From positions 586,064 through 650,063 of the forward strand of contig NZ_LS991316.1 in NCBI RefSeq assembly GCF_900499005.1: a stretch of 64,000 bases of DNA, in the 5' to 3' direction. This document shows, one piece after another, positions 34,601 to 42,931 of this stretch (its first letter is position 1; each line of letters opens with the position of its first letter). Origin of the DNA: Actinomyces culturomici (GTDB taxonomy: Bacteria > Actinomycetota > Actinomycetes > Actinomycetales > Actinomycetaceae). Position numbers and translations under genes: made by a program. Under the pieces are notes generated by a model that saw nothing but the letters and a program-made list of their open reading frames with translations, was not told where the DNA came from and did not search any database.

Positions 34601-35217
34601 AACGGGAGATGCTCGGCCTCTACGTTTCGGACCACCCGCTCCGCGGCCTCGAGGCGTCGCTCACCCGCTACCAGGACTACGAGATCGCCCAGGTCGTCGG
34701 CTCCGAGGACTCGATGGCCGACCGCGTCGTGAAGATCGCGGGCCTCGTCTCCTCCGTCCAGACGAAGGTGACGAAGCAGGGGTCGATGTGGGCGATCGCG
34801 ACCATCGAGGACCTTTCCGGCTCCGTCGAGGTCCTCTTCTTCCCCCGCGCCTACGAGACGATCCAGACCCACCTCGCCCAGGACGTCATCGTCCAGGTCG
34901 AGGGCCGCGTCAACGTCCGCGACGAGGGCATGGCGGTCTACGGCCAGTCGATGACGCTCCTCGATCTGCGCGAGGACGGGGACGTCCCGCTCGACCTCGA
35001 GCTCCCGGTGTCGCGGTGCACGCCCGAGCTCCTCACCGAGCTCAAGGACGTCCTCGAGTCCTTCCCCGGCGGGTCGCCGGTGCGCCTCCACGTGAGAGAG
35101 ACCGGGCGGACGACGGTCGTCGAGCTCGATCCCCGGCTGCGCGTCTCCCAGACGAGCGCCTTCTTCTCCCAGGTGAAGGCGGTCGTCGGGATCTCAGGGG
35201 TGCTGACCTCGCACTGA
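31669..35217 (+). CDS. dnaE: DNA polymerase III alpha subunit (DnaE1)
   Basis: A 1182-aa replicative polymerase. PHP domain at the N-terminus (FVHLHNHSEYSMLDGA, LTDHGYLFGAYDFY) with metal-binding His residues; polymerase motifs GRGSGAGSMVAYAM and PDFDVDFDERRRDEVI (catalytic Asps); HIRVEV-type Gly-rich palm; the tandem helix-hairpin-helix, then an OB fold (VKIAGLVSSVQTKVTKQGSMWA). The N-terminal methionine is at 31669; a -10 box 7 nt upstream suggests a leaderless m[12 protein letters not shown] near 950 is encoded by a GATCGACGAGG-type element (34516-34541), an insertion in a variable linker. The gene is bracketed by direct copies of two repeat families. Confidence 0.96.
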   Translation: MASDSFVHLHNHSEYSMLDGAAKTKAMAEEAARLGQPAIGLTDHGYLFGAYDFYMNCQKAGVKPIIGLEAYVTPGTSRFDRQKVTWGEPWQKSDDVSASGSYNHLTLIAYSTEGMHNLFRLGSYASTEGQFGKWPRADKELLSRYHKGLIVFTGCPSGAVQTRLRLGQWDEAVREAGELREIFGPENFYVEVMDHGIEFERRTSKQLLELAKLMNAPLVATNDAHYVKKEDRKIQDALLCINSGSRITDTDRFKFDGDGYYIRPSEEMRSIWAELPQACDSTLEIAERCEVHFTTTAEGANYMPDFPVPEGEDKTSWFLKEVERGLNYRFPAGIPDDVRKQAEYEEDVIIKMGFPGYFLTVADYIQWAKGQGIRVGPGRGSGAGSMVAYAMRITELNPLEHGLIFERFLNPERISMPDFDVDFDERRRDEVIAYVKRKYGEDRISQVVTYGTIKTKQALKDSARILGQDFKVGEQLTKALPPGVQGKDIPVHGIFDQSHPRYAEATEFRKFYDEHPELHETVDYALGLEGLTRQWGVHACAVIMSSHTLTDIIPIMKRPQDGAIITQFDYPTCETLGLLKMDFLGLRNLTVLSDALENIALNGKPDPDLEHLSFDDRPTYELLSRGDTLGVFQLDGGGMRDLLKLMKPDNFEDISAVGALYRPGPMGANSHTNYALRKNGRQEITPIHPELAEPLESILGTTYGLIVYQEQVMQIAQKLAGYTLGQADILRKAMGKKKPEVLAKQFEAFQAGMLNNGYSKESIQALWDIVVPFSAYAFNKAHSAAYGLVSYWTAFLKANFPTEYMAALLTSTKDNKDKRALYLAETRHMNITVLPPDVNASRGNFAPDGEQIRFGLSSIQNVGANVVDAIVEAREEKGKFTSFQDFLDKVPQVVCNKRTVQSLIRAGAFDSMGHTRRALLARCDEAVDAVIDVKRNEAVGQFDLFGGLAMDEGGAGAGLAIDIPDIPEFDRKSKLAQEREMLGLYVSDHPLRGLEASLTRYQDYEIAQVVGSEDSMADRVVKIAGLVSSVQTKVTKQGSMWAIATIEDLSGSVEVLFFPRAYETIQTHLAQDVIVQVEGRVNVRDEGMAVYGQSMTLLDLREDGDVPLDLELPVSRCTPELLTELKDVLESFPGGSPVRLHVRETGRTTVVELDPRLRVSQTSAFFSQVKAVVGISGVLTSH
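34516..34541 (+). repeat. GATCGACGAGG-family element inside dnaE
   Basis: 26 bp starting ATGGACGAGGGCGGGG differ at one base from 41486-41511 in the his-cluster orf. Both are read in the same frame as (M/I)DEGGAGAG, here in the linker between the finger/HhH and OB parts of DnaE. Confidence 0.65.
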
Positions 35218-35268
35218 GCCCCCGGGGCGTCCTCGCCGAGTTCGCGGATCCGTCGTCTCCCATCGGAT

Positions 35269-35295
35269 GGGCGCACGGCCCCGGCCTCGTCGATC
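35269..35295 (-). repeat. GATCGACGAGG element downstream of dnaE
   Basis: Identical over 27 bp to 31576-31602, same orientation. The 35218-35443 gap holds this copy and array A3; no gene is evident. Confidence 0.75.
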
Positions 35296-35346
35296 CCGGG
35301 CCGACGCGCCCGTCCGCGCCCGCGCCCGCCCTCCCGTCTCTCCACC

Positions 35347-35402
35347 GAGAGCATTACTTTGCTTCGCCGAAAGCATCACCTTGCGCCGTCGAGGGGATGC
35401 GG
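35347..35402 (-). repeat. 22-bp repeat array A3: two units plus end block
   Basis: Units begin at 35347 (GAGAGCATTACTTTGC) and 35369 (GAAAGCATCACCTTGC), the end block GAGGGGATGCGG at 35391: exact 22-bp steps. A 26-bp run is identical to array A2. Confidence 0.85.
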
Positions 35403-35443
35403 AAACATCATTCCTACAGCCGTCGGAGAATCGTTCGCCGCCT

Positions 35444-36460
35444 TCACGGGAAACGGCGTCGCTCCTGAGGCGTCCACAAGGCGCTGCGGCCGTGGAGTTC
35501 CCGGTGCTCGGGAAAAGTCTCATCCAGGATCGATAGCAGACGGGGAGTGTCCATGATCGTTCGGGCGTCGAGGTCGCGTACGCGGAATCCGACGTCGGCG
35601 AGAGCTTCGCGCCTCGCCGCTTCCTTCGATCTCCGCGAATCGCCCTCCTCGCCCTCGTACTTGATCTCGCCGTTGGCTTCGAGACCGCGGGCGACTCCGG
35701 GGATCCCGAGGTCGACCCATTTGGTGCCCGCTCGCGTGTTGACCTCGACCTGAGGCTCGATCGCCGAGTACCCCGCTGCGAGAGCGACGCGTCGAACCTC
35801 CGACTCCAAGGGCGATTCCGACAGGGGAGTGGCGACCTCCAGGAGTTGGCGCGCCTGCCGGTAGCCGCGCTCGCCCTTGTGGTGCTCGAGATTCAGCGCC
35901 ACGGTCGAGAGCACCCTTTGCGCGCGCGTCTCCAGTTGCTGCCGCTCGTTGCGCCAGTATTCGTTTCGATCCGCCGCGATGGCGAGTAGGGAGTCGAGGG
36001 CGATGAGCGCCTCGTCGGGAGGGAGGAAGCGCGCCGCCATCTCCATCGTTTGGAGCAGATCGGTCGTGACGATTCCGTCGATGACGGTGAGTCGGTCCTC
36101 GTCGAGCTCCATTCGATGATTGACGACCGGTCGGCGCGACAGGCGCTCGCGCCGCTCCCGAGCGCTCAAAGAGAGGAAGGCCGGTCCCGGCGTTTTCAGG
36201 GGTTTCCGGTGCCAGGTCGTGCGGACGTGCGCCTGCGCGGGAGGACGCCGCAGCGCGCCGCCGTGAAGGAAGACGGCAGAATGGAGGACGGCGATCGCCT
36301 GCCCGCTGCGGTTGCAGGCGTCGGCGAGCCGGGCCGTATGGATGAGGCGGGTCTTCTCCCACCATGTGGAATCGGTGGGAATCTCGAGATATCGGCCCTT
36401 GCGGTACCGGACGCGTGACTCTGGGGCGGGCGATTCAATGAGTTCGTTGGTGATGTCCAT
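35444..36460 (-). CDS. AbiEi/DUF559-like protein with a C-terminal PD-(D/E)XK nuclease-like domain
   Basis: A 338-aa protein of unknown role. The N-terminal half (TARLADACNRSGQAIAVLHSAVFLHGG, VTTDLLQTMEMAARFLPPDEALIALD) resembles the DNA-binding/AbiEi-type half of actinobacterial 'endonuclease domain' proteins. The C-terminal half has SPLESEVRRVALAAGY, KWVDLGIPG and LEANGEIKYEG, which could supply the Glu, Asp and ExK residues of a PD-(D/E)XK nuclease, then ALADVGFRVRDLDARTI. Codon use is less GC-biased than in neighbours. It lies alone between two repeat arrays whose end blocks face it, next to IS30, so it is probably accessory. No strong ribosome site is seen. Confidence 0.65.
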   Translation of the reverse strand: MDITNELIESPAPESRVRYRKGRYLEIPTDSTWWEKTRLIHTARLADACNRSGQAIAVLHSAVFLHGGALRRPPAQAHVRTTWHRKPLKTPGPAFLSLSARERRERLSRRPVVNHRMELDEDRLTVIDGIVTTDLLQTMEMAARFLPPDEALIALDSLLAIAADRNEYWRNERQQLETRAQRVLSTVALNLEHHKGERGYRQARQLLEVATPLSESPLESEVRRVALAAGYSAIEPQVEVNTRAGTKWVDLGIPGVARGLEANGEIKYEGEEGDSRRSKEAARREALADVGFRVRDLDARTIMDTPRLLSILDETFPEHRELHGRSALWTPQERRRFP

Positions 36461-36563
36461 GCGAGGAGCATCCGCTGCCCGTCGTTCTCCTGTTCTGTGC
36501 GCCTCGTCCGCCTGTTGAAAAGTCGGACTCTAAGGCGGGGCTGTGGATGGCGCATCACCCCCA

Positions 36564-36593
36564 CGGAGATCCCCTCGATGGAGCAAGGTGATG
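36564..36593 (+). repeat. 22-bp repeat array A4, left part (cut by IS30)
   Basis: End block CGGAGATCCCCTCGATG then CAAGGTGATG, the first 10 bases of a unit, broken at 36593. Removing the IS and one ATG restores a continuous 22-bp array with 37872-37905. Confidence 0.85.
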
Positions 36594-37871
36594 GGCGGTT
36601 TCAGGCGGTGAGTGCAACGGCGTTGTCGTCGAGTAATTTTTGCATGAGTTCGGCGGGTGTTTTCCAGCCGTGGCGTTTGCGGGGTCGGGTGTTGAGTTGG
36701 CGTTCGGCCTCGGCGAATGCTTCTGGGGGATAGTCGTTCAGGTCGGTGCCTTTAGGGAAGTAGTCGCGCAACAGGCCGTTGGTGTTCTCGTTGGACCCGC
36801 GCTGCCAGGGCGAATGCGGGTCGGCGAAATACACCTTCGTTTTGGTCCGGCTGGTCAGGTCTTTCGCGTTCGCCATCTCCCCTCCCTGGTCCCACGTGAT
36901 CGTCTCGCGAAGCGTGAGCGGGAAAGGGCTGATCATGTCGGCGAGCACGTCGATCACACTTGCCGTGTCGTGGCACGCTGGCAGGGGCCGGACGAGCAGG
37001 TAGCCCGTGGTGCGTTCCACCAGGGTGATCGCGGCGCTCTTGTTGTTCGCCCCCACGATCAGATCCCCCTCCCAATGGCCCGGAACCTGGCGTCCTTCCA
37101 CCTCTTGGGGCCGGTCCACGATCCTGGCGCCCTCCACCCACGACTTCCCCTTCGAGCGCGCCAGAGCCAGCGGCGAACGCGCCAGGCGACGCGTGCGCCC
37201 CGACCGCAACGCCTTTTCCACCTTGAGCTCTTGACGCAACGCGCCGCGCCCATGCACATACAGGGCCTGATAGATCGTCTCCGGGCTGATCGTCACCCCC
37301 CTATTGTCCCCACACGCCCAGGCCCGCGAGATCTGCTCAGGCGACCAGTGCTCGTTAAGCTTGGCGACCACGAAGGCGCGCAGCCGAGGATCCTCCAGCT
37401 TGAACGGCTTGGGACGAGCCCGCCTCCCGGCAGCCTCCTCATGAGCGCGTACCGCCCGATACTGGCCGCCCCCACGATCCAACTCCCGCTTCACCGTCGA
37501 GGCCGCCACCCCAAGCTCGCGGGCGATCCCCCGCATGCTCATCCCCTGACCGTGCAAGTACTCGATGAGCTGGCGGCCCCCGATCGTCAACCGGGCCCCA
37601 TGCCCGACCCCGCTGACCAGCCCCTCCACAGGGTCGGCGGGCGCACTGCCCACCCACCCGCCTCGCGAACCCACACGAAACGTCATGCCCCAATCTTTGG
37701 CCCACTTGCGGATCGTGCACACCGCGACACCCACCCGCAAATGCACCTGCCTAACCGGCACACCCTCAATCAGCAGATCCAACACCTGGCGGCGAACCGC
37801 CTCAGAACAACGAAAACCCACAGCAACCACCCCACACACTCAAGGCGTTGCACTCACCACCTGAAACCGCC
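36594..37871. mobile_element. IS30-family insertion sequence, 1278 bp, apparently intact
   Basis: Terminal inverted repeats begin GGCGGTTTCAGG and match at 25 of the first 26 positions (difference at position 13). The element is flanked by a 3-bp target duplication ATG (36591-36593 and 37872-37874), normal for IS30. It carries one transposase gene that spans nearly the whole element, whose stop codon lies inside the left repeat. The clean duplication and near-perfect ends suggest a recent insertion. Confidence 0.93.
36601..37839 (-). CDS. IS30-family DDE transposase
   Basis: A 412-aa transposase. Two N-terminal HTH regions are visible: one near residues 10-45 (RCSEAVRRQVLDLLIEG...AVCTIRKWAK) and the IS30-type one near 95-115 (SMRGIARELGVAASTVKREL), then AWSPEQ-like HWSPEQISRAW. 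The catalytic DDE residues are in PGHWEGDLIVG, ITWDQGGEMA and NENTNGLLRDYFPKG. Length and motifs are complete. It begins close to the right inverted repeat and ends within the left one. Confidence 0.95.
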   Translation of the reverse strand: MCGVVAVGFRCSEAVRRQVLDLLIEGVPVRQVHLRVGVAVCTIRKWAKDWGMTFRVGSRGGWVGSAPADPVEGLVSGVGHGARLTIGGRQLIEYLHGQGMSMRGIARELGVAASTVKRELDRGGGQYRAVRAHEEAAGRRARPKPFKLEDPRLRAFVVAKLNEHWSPEQISRAWACGDNRGVTISPETIYQALYVHGRGALRQELKVEKALRSGRTRRLARSPLALARSKGKSWVEGARIVDRPQEVEGRQVPGHWEGDLIVGANNKSAAITLVERTTGYLLVRPLPACHDTASVIDVLADMISPFPLTLRETITWDQGGEMANAKDLTSRTKTKVYFADPHSPWQRGSNENTNGLLRDYFPKGTDLNDYPPEAFAEAERQLNTRPRKRHGWKTPAELMQKLLDDNAVALTA

Positions 37872-37905
37872 ATGCTTTCGACGAGGGAACGTGATGCTCT
37901 CGGTG
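37872..37905 (+). repeat. 22-bp repeat array A4, right part
   Basis: ATG target duplication, then CTTTCGACGAGGGAACGTGA and GCTCTCGG, the continuation of the split unit plus one more unit at 22-bp spacing. Confidence 0.85.
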
Positions 37906-37944
37906 AGGGGGAGGCGGTCAGGCGACCCGGCGGTCAGGCGGACG

Positions 37945-37976
37945 GTCGTCGCGGCGGTCAGTCGTCGCGGCGGTCA
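37945..37976. repeat. 16-bp tandem duplication at the end of the S4 gene
   Basis: GTCGTCGCGGCGGTCA occurs twice in direct succession (37945-37960, 37961-37976). The second copy includes the stop codon of the S4 gene, so the first is probably a slipped duplicate of its 3' end. Confidence 0.7.
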
Positions 37977-38207
37977 GTCGGTGCGGCGGACGGTCGCGGC
38001 GAAGCGGCCGGCGGGGGAGTCCACCTCGACGAGGTCGCCGTCGGCGAGCTGACGACCCCGGCGCGTCTCGACCTCCCCGTTCACCGTGACATCGCCGCCT
38101 TGGATGAGCTCGCGCGCGAGCGCCCCGTCCTCGGCGAGGCCGGCGAGCTTGAGGAACTGCCCGAGGCGGATGACGCCCGAGACCTCGAGGGCGGGAGCGC
38201 TGCTCAT
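37974..38207 (-). CDS. Small S4-domain RNA-binding protein
   Basis: A 77-aa protein that is almost all S4 domain ([50 protein letters not shown]). Similar YaaA/RlbA-type proteins bind rRNA or structured RNA; the target is unknown. The ATG follows GGAAGG. It is divergent from hisD, with the two promoters sharing about 85 bp. Confidence 0.88.
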   Translation of the reverse strand: MSSAPALEVSGVIRLGQFLKLAGLAEDGALARELIQGGDVTVNGEVETRRGRQLADGDLVEVDSPAGRFAATVRRTD

Positions 38208-38280
38208 CGATCGACCTTCCCGCGGCGCCGCCGCAGTGCTCAGGGCGTGGGCGGACCGCGGTGCGGGGCGCCGTTTCGCC

Positions 38281-38286
38281 TATTGT
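38281..38286 (+). promoter_or_regulatory. Probable -10 box of the his operon (leaderless hisD)
   Basis: TATTGT is followed after 6 nt by the hisD ATG at 38293. Confidence 0.6.
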
Positions 38287-38292
38287 TGGGGC

Positions 38293-39627
38293 ATGACCGG
38301 CATCATGCGACGCATCGATCTTAGAGGCGAACGACCCACTCAGGCCGACCTCCGCCATGTGCTCCCGCGCGCGGCTCTCGACACGGCGAAGGCGGCCGCC
38401 CAGGTCGCCCCCCTCGTCGAGCGCGTGCGCGCCGAGGGCGCCCCCGTCCTCTACGAGCTCGCCGAGCGCTTCGACCGCGTGCGCCCCGAGCGTCTGCGCG
38501 TTCCCGCCGAGGCGATCGCGAAGGCGCTCGAGGAGCTCGACCCGGCGATCCGCGCGGCCCTCGAGACCTCGATCGCGCACAACCGCCTCGGCCACGCCCA
38601 GCAACTGCCGAGCCCCGCGCAGGTCGAGATCGTCCCCGGCGGCGTCGTCTCCCAGCGCTGGCTCCCGGTCTCGCGCGTCGGGCTGTACGTGCCCGGCGGG
38701 CTCGCCGTCTACCCCTCGTCCGTCGTCATGAACGTCGTGTGCGCGCAGGTCGCGGGCGTCCCCTCGATCGCGCTCGCCTCCCCGCCGCAGGAGGCCTTCG
38801 GCGGACTTCCGCACCCGACGATCCTCGCGGCCTGCGCCCTCCTCGGAGTCGACGAGGTGTGGGCGATCGGCGGCGCTCAGGCGATCGCCGCCTTCGCCTA
38901 CGGCGTCGAGGACGGGGACGACGTCCTCGAACCGGTCGACGTCGTCACGGGACCGGGCAACATCTTCGTCGCCGCCGCCAAGCGCCTCGTCCAGGGGACG
39001 GTCGGCATCGACGCGGAGGCGGGCACGACCGAGATCGCCGTCCTCGCCGACGCCACCGCGGACCCGCGTTTCGTCGCCGCCGACCTCATCAGCCAGGCCG
39101 AGCACGACCCGGCCGCCGCGTCCGTGCTCGTCACCGACAGCCCCGCGCTCGCCGACGAGGTCGAGGCACTCATCCCCGCTCAGGCGGAGGCGACGACGCA
39201 CACCGAGCGGATCCTCACCGCCCTGTCGGGTCCGCAGTCCGGGATCGTCCTCGTCGACGACCTCGAGGCCGGGCTCGGAGTCGTCGACGCGTACGGCGCC
39301 GAGCACCTCGAGGTGCAGACGGCCGACGCCGCCGCCCTCGCCGCGCGCGTGCGGAACGCCGGCGCGATCTTCGTCGGCCCGTACACTCCGGTGCCGCTCG
39401 GCGATTACATCGCCGGGTCGAACCACGTGCTCCCGACGGGCGGGACCGCCCGCTTCGCCTCGGGCCTCAACGTCACCCAGTACCTGCGCTCCCAGCAGGT
39501 CGTCGAGTACTCGGCCGAGGCGCTCGCCTCGCAGTCGGCCGCCCTCGACGTCCTCGCGAACGCGGAGAACCTCCCCGCGCACGGCGCGGCCGCCCTCGTC
39601 CGCGAGGGGAAGGGGAGCGCCTCGTGA
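38293..39627 (+). CDS. hisD: Histidinol dehydrogenase
   Basis: A 444-aa NAD- and zinc-dependent enzyme for the last two steps of histidine synthesis. Visible: [68 protein letters not shown] (zinc/catalytic His), EHLEVQTAD and [18 protein letters not shown]. The first gene of the his cluster; its stop overlaps hisC by 4 nt. Probably a leaderless mRNA. Confidence 0.96.
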   Translation: MTGIMRRIDLRGERPTQADLRHVLPRAALDTAKAAAQVAPLVERVRAEGAPVLYELAERFDRVRPERLRVPAEAIAKALEELDPAIRAALETSIAHNRLGHAQQLPSPAQVEIVPGGVVSQRWLPVSRVGLYVPGGLAVYPSSVVMNVVCAQVAGVPSIALASPPQEAFGGLPHPTILAACALLGVDEVWAIGGAQAIAAFAYGVEDGDDVLEPVDVVTGPGNIFVAAAKRLVQGTVGIDAEAGTTEIAVLADATADPRFVAADLISQAEHDPAAASVLVTDSPALADEVEALIPAQAEATTHTERILTALSGPQSGIVLVDDLEAGLGVVDAYGAEHLEVQTADAAALAARVRNAGAIFVGPYTPVPLGDYIAGSNHVLPTGGTARFASGLNVTQYLRSQQVVEYSAEALASQSAALDVLANAENLPAHGAAALVREGKGSAS

Positions 39628-40739
39628 CCGCCCTGCCCTTCCGCGAGGACCTCGCGGGCCTGTCGCCCTACGGCGCGCCGCAGCTCGACGTGCCCGTGCG
39701 GCTCAACGTCAACGAGAACCCCTACGCGCCCTCGCAGGCCGTCATCACCGACATCGCCGAATCGGTCGCGCAGGCGGCGGCGACCCTCAACCGCTACCCG
39801 GACCGAGACTTCCCCGAGCTGCGCGCGGCACTCGCCGACTACCTCGCCGAGGAGTCGGGCGTGCGCCGCGACCCGGAGCTCGTGTGGGCGGCGAACGGGT
39901 CGAACGAGGTGATGACCCAGCTCCTCCAGGCCTTCGGCGGCCCGGGGCGCACGGTCGTCTCCTTCGCGCCGACCTACTCGATGTACCACGAGTACGCGCG
40001 CGACACGAACACCCGCTGGGTCCAGGGGGAGCGCTTCGCCGACTTCTCCCTCGACCTCGACGCCGTCGAAGCGACCCTTCTCCGCGAGCGCCCCGCGCTC
40101 CTCCTCCTCGCGAGTCCGAACAACCCGACCGGCACGGCCCTCCCGCTCGACGAGCAGAAGCGGATCCTTCAGATCGCCGCGACGACCGGGCCCGAGGTCG
40201 ACGGCGCGGACACTGCGACCATCGTCGTCATCGACGAGGCCTATGGGGAGTTCCGCCGGAGCGGGACGCCCTCGGCCCTCGAGCTCCTCGCCGACCATCC
40301 GCACCTCGTCGTGTCGCGGACGATGTCGAAGGCCTTCGGCATGGCGGGCCTGCGCCTCGGCTACATGACGGCGTGCCGCGAGATCATCGACCAGGTGATG
40401 CTCGTGCGCCTCCCGTACCACCTCTCGGCGGTCACCCAGGCGGCGGCGCTCGCGGCCCTGCGCCACAAGGATGAGCTCATGGCGCAGGTGGCCTCCCTGC
40501 GGGACGAGCGCGACCGCCTCGTCGACGCGCTGCGGGGCATGGGCCTCGAGGCCGTCGACTCCGATTCGAACTTCGTCCTCTTCGGGCGCTTCGAGGACCG
40601 CGACGCGGTCTTTGGCGCCCTCCTCGACCGGGGGATCCTCATCCGCGTCGTCGGCCCCGACGGCTGGCTGCGCGTGAGCGTCGGCACCCCGGACGAGACC
40701 GCCGCATTCGTCGCCGCACTCCAGGAGATCATCCGATGA
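39624..40739 (+). CDS. hisC: Histidinol-phosphate aminotransferase
   Basis: A 371-aa PLP enzyme transferring an amino group to imidazole acetol phosphate. Visible: [55 protein letters not shown] and the PLP lysine in [20 protein letters not shown] start overlapping hisD; end overlaps hisB by 4 nt. Confidence 0.95.
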   Translation: MTALPFREDLAGLSPYGAPQLDVPVRLNVNENPYAPSQAVITDIAESVAQAAATLNRYPDRDFPELRAALADYLAEESGVRRDPELVWAANGSNEVMTQLLQAFGGPGRTVVSFAPTYSMYHEYARDTNTRWVQGERFADFSLDLDAVEATLLRERPALLLLASPNNPTGTALPLDEQKRILQIAATTGPEVDGADTATIVVIDEAYGEFRRSGTPSALELLADHPHLVVSRTMSKAFGMAGLRLGYMTACREIIDQVMLVRLPYHLSAVTQAAALAALRHKDELMAQVASLRDERDRLVDALRGMGLEAVDSDSNFVLFGRFEDRDAVFGALLDRGILIRVVGPDGWLRVSVGTPDETAAFVAALQEIIR

Positions 40740-41344
40740 CCACCGCGCACAGGACCGCCACGATCGACCGCACGACCTCCGAGTCGACGATCCACGTCGA
40801 GATCGACCTCGACGGGACCGGGAGGACCGACATCTCGACGTCCGTCCCCTTCTACGACCACATGCTCACCGCCCTCGGGAAGCACTCGCTCATCGACCTC
40901 ACGGTGCGCGCGTCCGGCGACACGGACGTCGACGTCCACCACACGGTCGAGGACACGGCGATCTGCATCGGCCTCGCCCTCAAGGAGGCCCTTGGCGACA
41001 AGCGCGGCATCAAGCGCTTCGGCGATGCGACGGTCCCGCTCGACGAGGCCCTCGCGCGCGCGGTCGTCGACGTCGCGGGCCGCCCGTACATCGTTCACGA
41101 GGGCGAGCCGGCCGGCCAGGAGTACCACCTCATCGGCGGGCACTTCACCGGGTCGATGACCCGCCACGTCCTCGAATCCCTCACCTTCAACTCCGGGATC
41201 TGCCTCCACATGACGGTCCTCCACGGCCGCGACCCCCACCACATCGTCGAAGCGCAGTTCAAGGCGCTCGCGAGGGCGCTGCGCGTCGCCGTCGAGCCCG
41301 ACCCGCGCGTTGAGGGGATCCCCTCGACGAAGGGCGCGCTCTGA
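40736..41344 (+). CDS. hisB: Imidazoleglycerol-phosphate dehydratase
   Basis: A 202-aa Mn-dependent dehydratase of the monofunctional type (no N-terminal phosphatase). Visible: [78 protein letters not shown] and the C-terminal PSTKGAL. All the metal-binding His pairs are present. It ends the overlapping hisDCB unit. Confidence 0.96.
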   Translation: MTTAHRTATIDRTTSESTIHVEIDLDGTGRTDISTSVPFYDHMLTALGKHSLIDLTVRASGDTDVDVHHTVEDTAICIGLALKEALGDKRGIKRFGDATVPLDEALARAVVDVAGRPYIVHEGEPAGQEYHLIGGHFTGSMTRHVLESLTFNSGICLHMTVLHGRDPHHIVEAQFKALARALRVAVEPDPRVEGIPSTKGAL

Positions 41345-41364
41345 GGATCGGCCCGCAGGGGCGA

Positions 41365-41370
41365 TAGGAT
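41365..41370 (+). promoter_or_regulatory. Candidate internal his promoter
   Basis: TAGGAT fits TANNNT and lies 44 nt before the next ATG in the only sizeable gap of the his cluster; it could give separate expression of orf-hisH. Confidence 0.4.
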
Positions 41371-41413
41371 CGGCGGGCCGGGAGGTCCGGTCGCTGGGAG
41401 GAATCGAGGGGCC

Positions 41414-42205
41414 ATGTCGCATCGCGACGACGACATCGACGCCGAGTTCCGCGATCTCGTCGCGGGGCTCGGGGACGGTTTTCCCATCGACGAGGGCGGG
41501 GCCGGCGCCGGTTCCGACCCGGCGGATGGGGCCGCGGCCGACTCGATGTCCTCCGCGCCGCTCGAGCCGCGCCGCGATGTGGCGGGGGACCCGCCGTCCA
41601 GCGACTCCTTCGATCCGGACGCCGCCGACATCGCCGCCCTCGAGGCGGCCCTGCGCAACCCGGACGACACCCCGGTCGACGAGTCCCTCCACCTCGCCGG
41701 GGGCAAGCTCTCGGTCGCTCTCGTCCTCGCGCCGATCCCCTCGCCCGAGGCCCTCCACTCGCTGCTCGGCCTCACCGGCATCGCCGAGGCCGTCGTCCGC
41801 CTCAAGCCGTGGACGGCCGTGTGGCTGCGCGTCGAGACGACGCCGACCGACGAGGACGAGCTCGAGGCCCTCCTCGCCGAGACCCGGCCGATGCCCGACA
41901 CGGTCGACGCGGTCGCCCGTACCGTCTCGCGCCTCTCGAAGTACGGGGCGGTCGCGATGATGTCGTGGCTCGTCGAGGGCGATGGCGTCGAGCCCGGCGT
42001 GTCCGGGAGGATCACCGCCCAGCGCTACGTCGGCGGCGAGCCGGAGGACGCGATCCCCGCGGGGCTCCTCCTCGGCGCGATGCCGCAGGCGACGGAGGAC
42101 CTTCTCCTCGGGAGGACGACCCCCGCGGACTACGACGACTCCGTCTCCGCCGACGGCGGTTCGAAGCATCGACCCGGCCCCTTCGGCTGGTTCAGGAGGA
42201 AGTGA
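41414..42205 (+). CDS. Hypothetical protein in the his cluster
   Basis: A 263-aa protein I do not recognise. The first ~80 residues are acidic and low-complexity ([32 protein letters not shown]) and include [10 protein letters not shown] from a GATCGACGAGG element. The rest looks folded ([60 protein letters not shown]) and it ends with a basic FGWFRRK tail. No signal peptide or membrane span. The ATG follows TGGGAGGAATCG. The stop is 4 nt before hisH, whose ribosome site lies in its last codons, so the two are tightly linked. Confidence 0.8.
   Translation: MSHRDDDIDAEFRDLVAGLGDGFPIDEGGAGAGSDPADGAAADSMSSAPLEPRRDVAGDPPSSDSFDPDAADIAALEAALRNPDDTPVDESLHLAGGKLSVALVLAPIPSPEALHSLLGLTGIAEAVVRLKPWTAVWLRVETTPTDEDELEALLAETRPMPDTVDAVARTVSRLSKYGAVAMMSWLVEGDGVEPGVSGRITAQRYVGGEPEDAIPAGLLLGAMPQATEDLLLGRTTPADYDDSVSADGGSKHRPGPFGWFRRK
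41486..41511 (+). repeat. GATCGACGAGG-family element inside the his-cluster orf
   Basis: 26 bp starting ATCGACGAGGGCGGGG, one base different from 34516-34541 in dnaE, encoding IDEGGAGAG. Confidence 0.65.
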
Positions 42206-42209
42206 ACCA

Positions 42210-42845
42210 ATGACCCCTCGCGTCGTCGTCTTCGACTACGGATCAGGGAACGTCCGCTCGGCCTGCCGCGCCCTCGAGCACGTCGGCGCCGAGGTCGAGC
42301 TCACCTCCGATCGCCAAAAGGCCCTCGAGGCCGACGGCCTGCTCGTTCCGGGCGTCGGCGCCTTCGCCGCCGTCATGGACCAGCTGCGCGCCGCCGACGG
42401 GGAGAGCATCATCGACATGCGCCTCGCCGGGGGGCGCCCGGTTCTCGGCGTGTGCGTCGGCCTTCAGGTGATGTTCGAGTCCTCCGAGGAGAAGGGCGAC
42501 ACCGCCGGTCTCGCCCAGTGGCCAGGCGTCGTCCGCCGCCTCGACGCCCCCGTCGTTCCTCACATGGGCTGGTCGACGGTCGAGGTCGCGGCCGGCTCCC
42601 GCCTTCTCGAGGGAGTCGAGGACCAGCGCTTCTACTTCGTCCACTCCTACGGCGTCCTCGACGATCCCGCGGAGGCCCTCGCCGACGGGCCGACCGCGCC
42701 GCCGCTCGTCTCGTGGACCCGGCACGGCGACTCCCGATTCGTCGCGGCCGTCGAGAACGGACCGCTGTGCGGTACCCAGTTCCACCCCGAGAAGTCCGGC
42801 GACGCCGGCATGACGCTGCTGCGGAACTGGCTGCGCTCGTTCTGA
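42210..42845 (+). CDS. hisH: Imidazole glycerol phosphate synthase, glutaminase subunit
   Basis: A 211-aa class I glutamine amidotransferase that supplies ammonia to HisF. Visible: [18 protein letters not shown], the nucleophile Cys in [11 protein letters not shown], and the His-Glu pair in [10 protein letters not shown]. hisF, its partner, is not in this window. The ribosome site AGGAGG overlaps the end of the preceding gene. Confidence 0.95.
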   Translation: MTPRVVVFDYGSGNVRSACRALEHVGAEVELTSDRQKALEADGLLVPGVGAFAAVMDQLRAADGESIIDMRLAGGRPVLGVCVGLQVMFESSEEKGDTAGLAQWPGVVRRLDAPVVPHMGWSTVEVAAGSRLLEGVEDQRFYFVHSYGVLDDPAEALADGPTAPPLVSWTRHGDSRFVAAVENGPLCGTQFHPEKSGDAGMTLLRNWLRSF

Positions 42846-42870
42846 CCTCGGGCCCGTTGGCCCGGCTCCC

Positions 42871-42899
42871 ACGGGCGCCCGCCCCGCCCTCGTCGATCC
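42871..42899 (-). repeat. GATCGACGAGG-family element between hisH and hisA
   Basis: Reverse-orientation copy; on the minus strand it reads GGATCGACGAGGGCGGGGCG. It separates two otherwise close operon genes by an 86-nt gap. Confidence 0.6.
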
Positions 42900-42931
42900 C
42901 GAATAGCCCCCGACCCACCGGAAGGACTCCC

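Noticed and set aside
41312-41325. GAGGGGATCCCCTC at the end of hisB, similar to the 22-bp family end block
   Set aside because: It encodes the conserved C-terminal GIPSTKG of HisB and has no adjoining units.
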